64,000 bases of DNA from Erythrobacter sp. (GCA_030148605.1 JASBTD010000035.1:1-64000); one strand, 5' to 3'. Counted from the stretch's first letter, positions 8,505 to 17,572 are shown. Notes: generated by a model not told the origin, from the letters alone. A program made the numbers and translations.

Positions 8505-9863
8505 ATGGTGCGCTTTCTCTGCCAATTCGCTGCATTCCTTGCGGCTACTGCGCTCGCAGTCCAGCCTGTCGCCGCACAATCGATCCTGCGCGATGCCGAA
8601 ACCGAGGCCTTGCTGCAGGACATGGCAGCACCGCTGGTCGAAGCGGCCGGGCTTGCGCCCGGCAATGTCGATATCGTGCTGATCAATGACCCTTCGATCA
8701 ACGCCTTCGTGGCAGGCGGGCAAGCCGTTTACATCCACAGCGGGTTGATCAGCGCGGCGGATACCGCGAATGAAGTGCAAGGCGTGATCGCGCACGAGCT
8801 GGGCCACATCACCGGCGGCCATATCGTCCGCTATAGCGAAGGCGCGAGCGCAGCGACCAATATTTCAATCCTCAGCCTGCTGCTGGGCGTGGGCGCCGCA
8901 CTGGCAGGCGCAGGTGAAGCGGCGATCGGCGTGATGCAGGCGGGCCAACGCGCCGCGCTGGGCAAGTTTCTCGCCTTCAGCCGCGTGCAGGAAGCTTCGG
9001 CCGACGCAGCTGGCGCTGAATATCTTTCGCTGGCAGGTATCTCTGGCCGCGGCTCGCTGAGCTTCTTTGGCAAGCTGCAAAGCCTCGAGTTCCGCTATGG
9101 CATCAGCCAGGATGATGATGCCGCCTTCACCCGCACACACCCGCTCTCCGGTGATCGCATCGCGCGCTTGCGTGAGACATATATTGTCGATCCGGCCTGG
9201 AACGCGCCTGACGACCCCAAGCTGCAGGCCCGCTTCATCCGCGCCAAGGCCAAGCTGTTCGGATATCTCTCGAAGCCGGAGCGCACTTTGGCGGCCTATC
9301 CCGAATATGACACCAGCGTGCCTGCCCGCTATGCCAGAGCCTATGCCTACCACAAGAATGCACTGATCGACAAAGCGCTGGTCGAAGCCGACTCGCTGCT
9401 GGAAACCGATCCTGATGACCCCTATTTCCTCGAGCTGAAAGGCCAGGTCCTGCTTGAATCGGGCGATCCCGAAGCCGCGTTGCCTTATCTGCGCAAGGCG
9501 ACGCAAGTTTCGCGCAACCAGCCGCTGATCGCATCCATGTTCGGCCACGCGCTCATCGCGACGGAGGACCAGAGCCGCCATGAAGAGGCGGAGCGTGTGC
9601 TGCGCGCAGCGGTGGCGCGAGACCGCTTCAACCCCTTTGCCTGGTACCAGCTCGGCGTGGTTTACGCGGCGCGGGGAGACATGGCGCGCGCAAGGCTCGC
9701 CAGCGCCGAACAGCAAGTAATGCGCCGCAACTATCCCGAAGCGCTGCGCAGTGCCGTTGCAGCCGAGGCGGGGCTTGAGCCCGGCACGCCGGACTGGATC
9801 CGCGCGCAAGACATCGCGCTCCAGGCCCGCGCCGAGCTTGAGCGCATTCGCGACCGCGACTGA
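8505..9863 (+). CDS. Periplasmic M48 metalloprotease with TPR repeats (BepA-like)
   Basis: 452 residues with a Sec signal peptide ending at VAAQS. The zinc-binding motif HELGH is at 97-101 and the third ligand region is VQEASADAAGAEYL. The C-terminal half (about 290-445) contains TPR-like helices such as ARAYAYHKNALIDKALVEAD and FAWYQLGVVYAARGDMARAR. This is the layout of BepA/YfgC, which assembles or degrades outer-membrane proteins such as LptD. It is followed 18 bp later by a DsbA-like gene, which fits joint work on disulphide-bonded envelope proteins. Confidence 0.85.
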   Translation: MVRFLCQFAAFLAATALAVQPVAAQSILRDAETEALLQDMAAPLVEAAGLAPGNVDIVLINDPSINAFVAGGQAVYIHSGLISAADTANEVQGVIAHELGHITGGHIVRYSEGASAATNISILSLLLGVGAALAGAGEAAIGVMQAGQRAALGKFLAFSRVQEASADAAGAEYLSLAGISGRGSLSFFGKLQSLEFRYGISQDDDAAFTRTHPLSGDRIARLRETYIVDPAWNAPDDPKLQARFIRAKAKLFGYLSKPERTLAAYPEYDTSVPARYARAYAYHKNALIDKALVEADSLLETDPDDPYFLELKGQVLLESGDPEAALPYLRKATQVSRNQPLIASMFGHALIATEDQSRHEEAERVLRAAVARDRFNPFAWYQLGVVYAARGDMARARLASAEQQVMRRNYPEALRSAVAAEAGLEPGTPDWIRAQDIALQARAELERIRDRD

Positions 9864-9881
9864 TCTTCTACTGAGGGGCCT

Positions 9882-10583
9882 ATGACCGACACTTTCAAGA
9901 ATTCGCTTTTCAATGTGGTTCTGGCGCTGGTGGCTGGCTTTGTCGGCGCGGCGATCTGGTCATTTTCCGGTCTCGCTGACTCGCGCACACAAAGTTATCT
10001 GCTCTCCAACCCGCAGATCCTGCCGCAGATGGCGGATGCTTATCAGGCCCAGCAGGCCGAGGCGCGGCTGGCAGGCATCTCCGGCCAGGTAACGGAGCCT
10101 TTCCCCGGCGCGGTGCTCGGCAATCCGGAAGGCTCGAAAGTGCTGGTCGAGTTTACAGACTACAATTGCCCCTATTGCGCGATGAGCCAGGCCGATGTGC
10201 AGCGACTGGTCGAAAGCGATCCCGAAGTGAAAGTGGTGATCCGCGAATGGTCGATCTTCCAGGGCAGCGAAATCGCATCGCGCATGGCATTGGCAGCGGC
10301 CAAGCAAGGCAAGTTCGCTGAATTCCATGAAGCCATGTTCCGTCTTGGCCCGGTTTCGCCGGAAAGCGTGGCGGCTGCTGCACAGGAAGCGGGCGTGGAC
10401 ATGGCCCAAGCCCAGATCGACGGCGCGTCAGAAGAAGTGTCACAGGAACTTGCGCGCAACAATGCGCTGGCAGGCCAGCTCGGATTTACCGGCACGCCCA
10501 GCTGGGTGACCGCCAACAGCGCTTTCGAAGGCGCGGTCGGTTTCGGTGCGCTGCGTGACGCATTGGAAAGAGCCGCTGAGTGA
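9882..10583 (+). CDS. DsbA-family thiol:disulphide oxidoreductase
   Basis: 233 residues with an N-terminal hydrophobic anchor (8-28). The thioredoxin fold carries CPYC at 96-99 (TDYNCPYCAMSQADV) and the cis-proline region GFTGTPSWV. The CPYC active site and an N-terminal extension are like Com1/ScsC-type DsbA proteins that oxidise or isomerise disulphides in the periplasm. It overlaps the next gene by 4 bases and follows the BepA-like protease, forming a protease-Dsb-protease unit. Confidence 0.85.
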   Translation: MTDTFKNSLFNVVLALVAGFVGAAIWSFSGLADSRTQSYLLSNPQILPQMADAYQAQQAEARLAGISGQVTEPFPGAVLGNPEGSKVLVEFTDYNCPYCAMSQADVQRLVESDPEVKVVIREWSIFQGSEIASRMALAAAKQGKFAEFHEAMFRLGPVSPESVAAAAQEAGVDMAQAQIDGASEEVSQELARNNALAGQLGFTGTPSWVTANSAFEGAVGFGALRDALERAAE

Positions 10584-11575
10584 ACCAAACGCGCAGCGCT
10601 CCGGTGTTTGCGCTGGCGGGACTGCTGCTTGCCGCGAGCCCGCTTGCCGCTGAGGCTGAACATGACTTGGCAAGCGAGGCTTCGAGCCCCGGTTTGACGG
10701 CTTTCCATGCACGGCTAGCAAAAGAGCAGCTGCTTCAGGACATCGGCTGGAAACTGGTAACCGGCAATGCGCGCTATTGCGTCGATGCCGCACCCGCTAT
10801 CGGGTTGCAGCTGCATGACATGGCGAGTTACAGAGAACCGCAGGCGGTTCGCAAACTGCTTGGCCTGAAGGGCGATGTTGCCGTGCTCACCGCTGCAGAC
10901 GGCTCGCCCGCGCAGCTGGCCGGAATGGCTACCAATCAGTCTATTGCGGCAATTGCCGGCGAAGACCCGAATAGCTGGCCTGCCCAGCCCAATCGCGACT
11001 GGCAGCGCATCAAGCGCGCGCATGACCGGATCGATGCGCAGCTGGCCGAGACCGGCACTGTGGCGATCACGCTATCGGATGGCGGGAGCATCTCTGCCAT
11101 TGGTGTTGCGGCCTGCGCCAGCCGTTTCGAGCTGGGCGGCGACACCAAGCGCGCGGTGGCTGAAGGCAGCCGGGTCATCATCGGGCTCGACTTTCCGGGC
11201 TTTGACTATGTCGAAGAGGAATTCGCCGCAGCCATCGCGCATGAGCTGGCGCATAACCTGCTGCGTCACCGCGAATGGCTGGAGAGCGAAGGGCGCAAAC
11301 GCCGCAATATCCGCCTGACGGAGCGAGAGGCCGATCGCTTGATGCCCTGGTTGCTTGCCAATGCCGGTTATGACCCTGCGGCTTCAGTGCGCTTCATGGA
11401 GCAATGGGGGCCGCGCCACGGCGGCGGTATATTCCGCAAGCGCACGCATGATGGGTGGGACGAACGCGTCCAGTTCATCGAAGCCGAACTGCCGCAAATC
11501 AACGCCTTGCTGCAACGCGAAGGCGCGGCTGACTGGCAGCGGCACTTCAGGCGCGAGATCAACGCCCGCGATTAG
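10580..11575 (+). CDS. Exported M48-type metallopeptidase with PDZ-like segment
   Basis: 331 residues starting at GTG 10580, overlapping the previous stop. The signal peptide ends near PLAAEA. A PDZ-like stretch (VLTAADGSPAQLAGMATNQSI, about 101-122) precedes the zinc motif HELAHN at 221-226; EREADRL supplies the third ligand. It is a second, divergent M48 protease next to the BepA-like one, probably periplasmic. It converges with the HD-protein gene with only 3 bp between the stops and no visible terminator. Confidence 0.78.
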   Translation: MNQTRSAPVFALAGLLLAASPLAAEAEHDLASEASSPGLTAFHARLAKEQLLQDIGWKLVTGNARYCVDAAPAIGLQLHDMASYREPQAVRKLLGLKGDVAVLTAADGSPAQLAGMATNQSIAAIAGEDPNSWPAQPNRDWQRIKRAHDRIDAQLAETGTVAITLSDGGSISAIGVAACASRFELGGDTKRAVAEGSRVIIGLDFPGFDYVEEEFAAAIAHELAHNLLRHREWLESEGRKRRNIRLTEREADRLMPWLLANAGYDPAASVRFMEQWGPRHGGGIFRKRTHDGWDERVQFIEAELPQINALLQREGAADWQRHFRREINARD

Positions 11576-11578
11576 AGC

Positions 11579-12175
11579 TCAATCATCGATGACCTTGGCG
11601 TACATCGAATTGATCGGCTTCTCCATTACCCGGCGCACCATAGGCTCGAAAAAGCTCAGGGGCGCGCTGTCATAGCCCGGATCAAACGCGGCCTGGTCAT
11701 ATTTCTCGCAGAAATGCGCGCAGGCCTCGAAATAGGGATGCCCACGATATTGATCGCGGATATTGCGATCCATTCCAACGTGATGGAAGTAGAAATAGCC
11801 CTGGAACGCACCGTGCTTCTCGCAAATCCAGTGGTACTCTTCAGGCACGAATGGTTTCACGATCGCAGCCGCGACGTCAGGGTGGTTATAGCTGCCCAGC
11901 GTATCGCCGATGTCATGCAACAGCGCCATCACGACATAACGTTCATCGCGCCCGTCGCGGTGCGCGCGGGTCGCGGTTTGCAGCGAATGTTCGAGCCGGC
12001 AGACAGGAAAACCGCCAAAATCACCTTCAAGCAGCTTCAAATGGTCGATCACACGGTCAGCCACCCCCTTGGCGTGAGCGCGGTATTCCCTGCCGATGAT
12101 TGCCCAGTCTTCTGCAGTGCCTTCTGTCATCGCAGTGAACTTGGCGTGCTCTTGCGGATGCTCGATCGTGGCCAT
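11579..12175 (-). CDS. HD-domain protein, PhnZ/MIOX-like
   Basis: 198 residues, cytoplasmic. Metal-ligand candidates are H63 (LEHS), H87-D88 (LLHDIGD), H98 (YNHPD), H121 (EKHGAFQGY) and D160 (EKYDQAAFDP). The spacing H-24-HD and the last Asp resemble PhnZ-type HD oxygenases and myo-inositol oxygenase, which use a diiron centre for O2 chemistry, rather than only HD phosphohydrolases. The true reaction cannot be decided from sequence. It is divergent from the LytS-like kinase gene. Confidence 0.7.
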   Translation of the reverse strand: MATIEHPQEHAKFTAMTEGTAEDWAIIGREYRAHAKGVADRVIDHLKLLEGDFGGFPVCRLEHSLQTATRAHRDGRDERYVVMALLHDIGDTLGSYNHPDVAAAIVKPFVPEEYHWICEKHGAFQGYFYFHHVGMDRNIRDQYRGHPYFEACAHFCEKYDQAAFDPGYDSAPLSFFEPMVRRVMEKPINSMYAKVIDD

Positions 12176-12273
12176 GATTTATCTCTCCTTGCAGGCGAAC
12201 AGTGTAGCGCACGCGACAGCAAGCGGCAAAACAAACTGCACGCTTCCTATCAAATCGGCTAAGGGGGAAGGCT

Positions 12274-13500
12274 ATGGCTATGTTGCCTTTCCGCCCTACG
12301 CCCTTCTTCGCGAACAAGAATCGGGCATTCTGGAACCTCCAGCTGGCAGGCTGGGGCGGGGCATTTCTGCTGCGCGCGAGCGCGGCGATCGCCAATAGCC
12401 AGCCGTGGGATTTGCTGGCTGTAATACTTGTTACAACGATCACCGGTTTCTCGATCAGCCTGGTCTTGTCCGTGATCTACCGCCAGCTGATCAACAAGCA
12501 GGCGCTGATCGCTTGGGGCACCACCGCGGTCACGCTGGTGCTGGCAGTGGTGATCTACGCGTCGATCGACGCCTGGGTGCAAGGCATATATTATGCCGGC
12601 ACGCGCGAGACGACCTTTGCCCAGCGCTTTATCGGCCTCTCCTATATCCCGCTGACACTGCTGGGCGGGTGGAGCGCGCTCTATTACGCGATCAATTACT
12701 TCCTGACCGTGGAAGAGCAGGCTGACCGGCTCGAGCGGCTCGAAGCGCAGGCCACCAGCGCGCAGCTGGCCATGCTGCGCTACCAGCTCAACCCGCATTT
12801 CCTGTTCAACACGCTCAATTCGATCAGCACGCTGGTGCTGCTGAAGCAGACCGAACCCGCCAATGCCATGCTGTCGCGCCTGTCTGCATTCCTGCGGCAC
12901 ACGCTGATCATGGAGCCGTGCAGCCAGGTGACATTGGCGCAGGAAGTCGAAACGCTGCAGCTCTATCTCGATATCGAGCGCATGCGGTTTGAAGAGCGCT
13001 TGCGCACCGAGTTCGACATTGATGAAGCTGCAAAAGAGGCACTGTTGCCTTCCATGCTGCTTCAGCCTTTGATTGAAAATGCCGTCAAATACGCTGTCTC
13101 GCCGCAAGAGGAAGGCGCGCATATCGCGCTAAGAGCCGAAGTGCAGGGCACAAGATTGCGCATCACTGTAGAAGACACAGGCCCGGGCCTGGCTGGCCCG
13201 CGACAAGGCGATTTGCTGCGTTTGGCCAATGCACCCGATGGCAAACCAGCCTCTACCGGCGTTGGATTAGCCAATATTCGCAATCGCTTGATGCAGGCCT
13301 ATGGCGATGATCACAGGTTCGAAACCCGCTCCGGTGCCGGAGGAGGTTTTACTGTGGCAATAGAGATCCCATATATAACAGCAGAATCAGAAGAGGCTGC
13401 CAGCACTCCCGCTCAGCCCAGCCCCCTTTCGGCAGAGCCCGGAAAATCCGCCCCGGCGATTGCATTTGCACCGCGGCGCAGCATGGAACCAAACGCATGA
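12274..13500 (+). CDS. LytS/YehU-type sensor histidine kinase
   Basis: 408 residues with three or four membrane segments (about 27-40, 48-70, 79-99 and 122-144). The His_kinase domain has RYQLNPHFLFNTLNS with the phosphoacceptor His175. The HATPase region follows with N (LIENAVKYA), DTGPGLAG and GVGLANIRNRL. The last 40 residues are a Pro/Ala-rich tail. It overlaps the downstream response regulator by 4 bases (ATGA), so the two form a translationally coupled two-component pair. No extracellular ligand domain is present; the signal is likely sensed in the membrane. Confidence 0.88.
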   Translation: MAMLPFRPTPFFANKNRAFWNLQLAGWGGAFLLRASAAIANSQPWDLLAVILVTTITGFSISLVLSVIYRQLINKQALIAWGTTAVTLVLAVVIYASIDAWVQGIYYAGTRETTFAQRFIGLSYIPLTLLGGWSALYYAINYFLTVEEQADRLERLEAQATSAQLAMLRYQLNPHFLFNTLNSISTLVLLKQTEPANAMLSRLSAFLRHTLIMEPCSQVTLAQEVETLQLYLDIERMRFEERLRTEFDIDEAAKEALLPSMLLQPLIENAVKYAVSPQEEGAHIALRAEVQGTRLRITVEDTGPGLAGPRQGDLLRLANAPDGKPASTGVGLANIRNRLMQAYGDDHRFETRSGAGGGFTVAIEIPYITAESEEAASTPAQPSPLSAEPGKSAPAIAFAPRRSMEPNA

Positions 13501-14294
13501 CTATTCGCACTATCCTGGTCGATGATGAAAAACTGGCCATCCAGGGGCTGCAATTGCGACTTGAACCTTTCGAAGACGTGGAAGTGATCGCCACCTGTTC
13601 AAACGGGCGCGAAGCGATCCGCGCGATCAAGACAGAAAAGCCCGATCTGGTGTTCCTCGACATCCAGATGCCGGGGTTTGACGGCTTCGGCGTGGTCAAG
13701 GGCGTCATGGAGATCGAACCGCCGCTGTTCGTGTTTGTGACCGCTTATGAAGAGCACGCGATCCGCGCCTTTGAAGCCAATGCCGTCAATTACCTGATGA
13801 AGCCGGTCGATCCGGACAGATTGGCTGACACGATCGAGCGTGTTCGCCAACGCCTGACGGAGAAGAAATCGGCTGAGGAAGCTGACAAGCTCAAGAATGT
13901 GCTCGCCGAAGTCGCGCCCGACCAGGTCGAAGCGATGGGGGGTAATGAGAGCGAAGCCAGCGACCGGTTTGAAAAGCTCATCAACGTCAAGGATCGCGGC
14001 CAGATCTTCCGCGTTGAAGTCGACACGATCGAACGGATCGAAGCGGCGGGCGATTACATGTGCATCTACACCGCCGAGAACTCGCTGATCCTTCGTGAAA
14101 CGATGAAGGACCTGGAACGCCGGCTCGATCCGCGCACTTTCCAGCGCGTCCATCGCAGCTGGATCGTCAATCTGGATCAGGTGCGCCAAGTGCGTCCGCA
14201 CACCAATGGCGAATGCTTCCTGGTGCTGGAATCGGGCGCGGAAGTGAAAGTCTCGCGTTCCTATCGCGACGTCGTGGCGCGTTTCGTTCACTGA
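13497..14294 (+). CDS. LytTR-family response regulator
   Basis: 265 residues. The receiver domain has the acidic pair DD at 9-10, phospho-Asp55 (LVFLDIQMPG) and the conserved Lys in YLMKPVD. The C-terminal LytTR DNA-binding domain covers about 165-262 (FRVEVDTIERIEAAGDY ... FQRVHRSWIVNLDQV). It should bind direct-repeat promoters when phosphorylated by the upstream kinase. Its TGA overlaps the ATG of nadC (TGATG), so nadC is translationally coupled to it. Confidence 0.9.
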   Translation: MTIRTILVDDEKLAIQGLQLRLEPFEDVEVIATCSNGREAIRAIKTEKPDLVFLDIQMPGFDGFGVVKGVMEIEPPLFVFVTAYEEHAIRAFEANAVNYLMKPVDPDRLADTIERVRQRLTEKKSAEEADKLKNVLAEVAPDQVEAMGGNESEASDRFEKLINVKDRGQIFRVEVDTIERIEAAGDYMCIYTAENSLILRETMKDLERRLDPRTFQRVHRSWIVNLDQVRQVRPHTNGECFLVLESGAEVKVSRSYRDVVARFVH

Positions 14295-15154
14295 TGGCGT
14301 TTGAACTCGAGGGATTCGATCTCGACGCTTTCGTGCGCGAGACGCTGGCAGAAGACCTTGGCATTGGGCTTCCCGCCGGTGGGCGTGACGTTACCTCGGA
14401 AAGCGTGATCCCTGCCGATGCGCGCTTTTCAGGCGTAATGGACAGCCGCGATGCGATCATTGTGGCAGGACTGCCGATTGCCGAGGCTTTCTTCCGCGCG
14501 CTCGACCCCGAAATGGAGATCGAGCATCTGGTGGCCGATGGTGATGCGGTGGCGCCGGGAACGGACCTGATGCGCTTGACCGGCAATGCGCGCGCCATGC
14601 TGACCGCAGAACGCAGCGCATTGAACACCGTGCAACACCTCAGCGGCATTGCCACCATGGTGCGCAGCTATGTCGATGCAATGGACAATCCGGATTGCAC
14701 GCTGCTTGATACCCGCAAGACCATTCCTGGCCTTAGGCATCTTGAGAAATACGCGGTGCGCATGGGGGGTGGCAGCAACCATCGCATGGGATTGTGGGAT
14801 GCCGCGATGATCAAGGACAATCATGTGCTGGTTGCTGGCAATGTCGGCGAGGCGGTGCGGCGGGCAGTCCAAGCTGAGGTGAAAGAGATCATCTGTGAAG
14901 TGGACCGGCTCGACCAGGTCGAACCCGCGCTGCAAGCAGGTGCCACTCGCCTGCTGCTCGACAATATGGAGCCTGACAGCTTGCGCGAAGCGGTGGCCAT
15001 CGTGGCGGGCCGCGTCCCGACAGAGGCATCGGGCGGGATCAATCTCGACACGATCAAGGCCAAGGCAGCGACCGGCGTGAACTATGTTTCGGTTGGCCGC
15101 CTCACGCAAAGCGCGCCCGCCGCGGACATCGGGCTGGATTTCACGCCGTTGTGA
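14294..15154 (+). CDS. nadC: Nicotinate-nucleotide pyrophosphorylase (carboxylating)
   Basis: 286 residues starting at ATG 14294. Converts quinolinate and PRPP to nicotinate mononucleotide, CO2 and PPi in de novo NAD synthesis. Family signatures are present: LTAERSALNTVQHLSGIAT, DTRKTIPGLRHLEKYAVRMGG, GGSNHRMGLWDAAMIKDNH and the C-terminal EASGGINLDTIKAKAATGVN. Length matches the family. The ATG is coupled to the response regulator stop; the stop overlaps the GTG of the RNase T2 gene. nadA and nadB are not in this window. Confidence 0.95.
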   Translation: MAFELEGFDLDAFVRETLAEDLGIGLPAGGRDVTSESVIPADARFSGVMDSRDAIIVAGLPIAEAFFRALDPEMEIEHLVADGDAVAPGTDLMRLTGNARAMLTAERSALNTVQHLSGIATMVRSYVDAMDNPDCTLLDTRKTIPGLRHLEKYAVRMGGGSNHRMGLWDAAMIKDNHVLVAGNVGEAVRRAVQAEVKEIICEVDRLDQVEPALQAGATRLLLDNMEPDSLREAVAIVAGRVPTEASGGINLDTIKAKAATGVNYVSVGRLTQSAPAADIGLDFTPL

Positions 15155-15855
15155 GAAAGGCGACACTGCTTCTTGCGGGGCTCCTCACTTTCCCGTCGCA
15201 GGCGCTCGCTCAAGCCTATCAATGCCGTATGCCACAGGTGGTCAGCGTGCCGGAAGTCCGCGCCGATGGCCCGACGCGCACAGTTCCTGTTACCGGATAC
15301 ACGCTTGCACTCAGCTGGAGCCCGGAGTTCTGCAAGGGGCGCGAGATGGACGCGCGCCAACGTGCGCAATGCTCGGGCCGCAACGGGCGGTTTGGGCTGG
15401 TGGTCCATGGGCTGTGGCCTGACGGACGCAGCACCTGGCCGCAATGGTGCGCTACCAACCGTCAGGTGAGCCCTGCCGAAGCGCGCAAGAATATGTGCAT
15501 GACCCCGTCTGCACGGCTTCTCGCTCGCCAATGGGCCAAACATGGCAGCTGCATGGCACCGCGCCCTGAAGCCTACTTCAAAGCCACCCGTATCTTGTGG
15601 GAGAGCTTGCGCATCCCCGACTATGACTATCTGTCGCGACAAGAGGTCCTGACGGCTGGCGAAATCCGCCGCGCTTTTTCCGATGCCAATGGCAAGCATT
15701 GGGAGCCGCAGATGGTGGGCGTGAAGCTCAATGTGCGCGGCTGGCTGGAAGAGCTAAGGCTTTGCTACGGCAAGGATTTCATGCCGGTGCGGTGTGCCGG
15801 CAACCGCTTCGGAGCGAAAGACAGCGCGCCTGCAAAGATCTGGCGGGGCCTTTGA
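15151..15855 (+). CDS. Secreted ribonuclease T2 family protein
   Basis: 234 residues from GTG 15151 with a signal peptide (LLLAGLLTFPSQALAQA). Both conserved active-site segments of the family are visible: LVVHGLWPDG (CAS I His) and QWAKHGSCM (CAS II His and Lys). Multiple Cys fit a disulphide-bonded periplasmic or secreted RNase that cleaves single-stranded RNA through a 2',3'-cyclic phosphate. Start overlaps the nadC stop (GTGA), so it is expressed with nadC and the LytTR regulator. Confidence 0.88.
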   Translation: MRKATLLLAGLLTFPSQALAQAYQCRMPQVVSVPEVRADGPTRTVPVTGYTLALSWSPEFCKGREMDARQRAQCSGRNGRFGLVVHGLWPDGRSTWPQWCATNRQVSPAEARKNMCMTPSARLLARQWAKHGSCMAPRPEAYFKATRILWESLRIPDYDYLSRQEVLTAGEIRRAFSDANGKHWEPQMVGVKLNVRGWLEELRLCYGKDFMPVRCAGNRFGAKDSAPAKIWRGL

Positions 15856-15909
15856 GCGCATTTGATCGCGATCAATGCGTTGATGCAGCGACTCTTGTAT
15901 CAAATTCCT

Positions 15910-16659
15910 ATGATTGAATTTGAGAGACTTTCCGATCGCGCGCACCGTTTGGTAGTGATCGCTGAATTCCGTCAGGCAGATGCCGAGCGCCTCGTCGATT
16001 TTGCCAAGGAGCGCATTGCGGCAGGGGGCGGGGGAAACCTGCTGATCGATGTGACAGCGGTCACCGATTTCACCTTCTCTGCCGTCGCTGTCGAGTTGGC
16101 GCACATGCCCAGCCTGATCAAATGGATCTATGGGCTGGACCGGATTGCGATAATCTCTGATGATGACTGGGTGCGCACCGGAGCGCGGCTGGAAAGCGCG
16201 CTGCTGCCCGGGGTGGACTACGCCGTCTATGATGAAGACGAAGCAGCCGCAGCCAAAGCCTGGGTGCTCGAAGAAGCCGACGCGCCGCACACCGGTGCTG
16301 TGCAAGAGCTCGAGATCGGCAGGCCGGGCATTGCCGCTTTCGAGCTGACCGGTCGCCTTGACCGCAAGGAATCCGAGCGTGGCATCGCAATGGTGCGCAA
16401 GCGTCTGGAAGAATCCGATTGCACGCGATTGATGCTGGTGATCCGGAACTGGCACGGGTTTGACCTTGACCGGTTACTGAGCCGCGAAGTTTTATCCGGC
16501 AAGCTCGAGGTTGCGCGCAAGCTTGAGCGCTATGCCATCGTTGGCGGGCCCGCCTGGGTGCGGCGCTACGCCGAATTCACCAGCGTGTTTGTGAAGGCAC
16601 AGATCAAATCGTTCGAACTGGGCGAGCAGGATCGGGCGATTGCGTGGCTTGAAGCCTGA
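15910..16659 (+). CDS. Protein with two STAS/SpoIIAA-like domains
   Basis: 249 residues from ATG 15910; upstream TTG 15862 is a less likely start. The sequence splits into two similar halves, each with the SpoIIAA-like (STAS/SEC14-like) pattern: first RLVVIAEFRQADAERLVDFA ... LLIDVTAVTDF ... LDRIAIISDDDWV; second IAAFELTGRLDRKESERGI ... LMLVIRNWHGFD ... LERYAIVGGPAWVRRY. Soluble, no signal. Possible roles are protein binding or lipid binding; nothing in the context decides. Its stop is 3 bp from the convergent tadA stop. Confidence 0.65.
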   Translation: MIEFERLSDRAHRLVVIAEFRQADAERLVDFAKERIAAGGGGNLLIDVTAVTDFTFSAVAVELAHMPSLIKWIYGLDRIAIISDDDWVRTGARLESALLPGVDYAVYDEDEAAAAKAWVLEEADAPHTGAVQELEIGRPGIAAFELTGRLDRKESERGIAMVRKRLEESDCTRLMLVIRNWHGFDLDRLLSREVLSGKLEVARKLERYAIVGGPAWVRRYAEFTSVFVKAQIKSFELGEQDRAIAWLEA

Positions 16660-16662
16660 CAA

Positions 16663-17118
16663 TCACCGCCGCGCCTTGAAGAAGTCGCGCAGCAGCTCTG
16701 CCGCTTCGGCCTCGCCCATCCCGGCGTAGACTTCGGGGCGATGCAGGCATTGCGGATGCTCGAACACCCGCGCGCCATGCTCCACTGCCCCGCCCTTCGG
16801 GTCAGGCGCAGCGTAGTAAAGCCGCGCAATCCGGGCGTGGCTGATCGCGCCGGCGCACATCGCGCAAGGCTCCAAAGTGACATAGAGATCGCAACCGACG
16901 AGGCGTTCACTGCCCAGCTTGGCCGCCGCTTCGCGCAGCGCGACAATCTCTGCATGGCCGCTGGGATCAGGCGGATTGCGCGTGCGGTTGGCAGCGACGG
17001 CAAGCACCTCCTCGCCCTTCACCACCGCAGCACCGATCGGCACTTCGCCTTCGCCCGCCGCCGCGCGCGCGGCATCAAGCGCCAGTTGCATCGGTTGCGG
17101 GATCGGCCAACGGGTCAT
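16663..17118 (-). CDS. tadA: tRNA adenosine(34) deaminase
   Basis: 151 residues. Cytidine-deaminase fold with zinc ligands H55 (GHAE, catalytic E57), C85 and C88 (PCAMC). The C-terminal region (DPKGGAVEHG, HRPEVYAGMGEAEA) matches TadA, which converts A34 to inosine in tRNA-Arg(ACG). It is essential in most bacteria. Guanine deaminase relatives are the main alternative, but length and the PCAMCAGAI segment favour TadA. Confidence 0.93.
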   Translation of the reverse strand: MTRWPIPQPMQLALDAARAAAGEGEVPIGAAVVKGEEVLAVAANRTRNPPDPSGHAEIVALREAAAKLGSERLVGCDLYVTLEPCAMCAGAISHARIARLYYAAPDPKGGAVEHGARVFEHPQCLHRPEVYAGMGEAEAAELLRDFFKARR

Positions 17119-17281
17119 AAAGCCCCGCTAGACGGCTCGCCCGGCAGGCGCAACTTTGCTTGACGATTCGCAGACGCCCCGCTATGCGCGCGCCTTCCCG
17201 GGAAACCTGATGGTTTCGGACCGAAATTTCCGGTCGCTGATTCGTGTCAGTGATCCGCCAAGACAACGAACGAGAGATATC

Positions 17282-17572
17282 ATGTCGCGCATTTGCGAAC
17301 TGACCGGCAAGGGCCGCCAGGTAGGTAACAACGTTAGCCACGCCAACAACAAGACCAAGCGGGTATTCCTGCCGAACCTGCAGAACGTCACGCTGCTGAG
17401 CGAAAAGCTGGGCCGCAGCTTCAAGTTCCGCGTTTCGACCGCGGGCCTGCGTTCGGTCGAGCACAATGGCGGACTCGACAACTGGCTCTTGAAGACCAAG
17501 GACGAGAAGCTGTCCGCGCGCGCGCAGAAGGTGAAGCGCGAGCTGAAGAAGGCTGCCAAGGAAGCAGCATGA
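17282..17572 (+). CDS. rpmB: 50S ribosomal protein L28
   Basis: 96 residues from ATG 17282, with GAGAG upstream. Typical L28 start [20 protein letters not shown], then [15 protein letters not shown] and [21 protein letters not shown]. Alphaproteobacterial L28 is longer than the E. coli form and has a Lys/Ala-rich tail, as seen here. It is followed by a strong terminator. Confidence 0.97.
   Translation: MSRICELTGKGRQVGNNVSHANNKTKRVFLPNLQNVTLLSEKLGRSFKFRVSTAGLRSVEHNGGLDNWLLKTKDEKLSARAQKVKRELKKAAKEAA

Noticed and set aside
11714-12262. 182-codon plus-strand frame
   Set aside because: Antisense to the HD-domain gene, which has clear metal-ligand motifs.
12259-13122. 287-codon minus-strand frame
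   Set aside because: Antisense to the first LytS-like kinase; His/Gln/Arg-rich composition typical of shadow frames.
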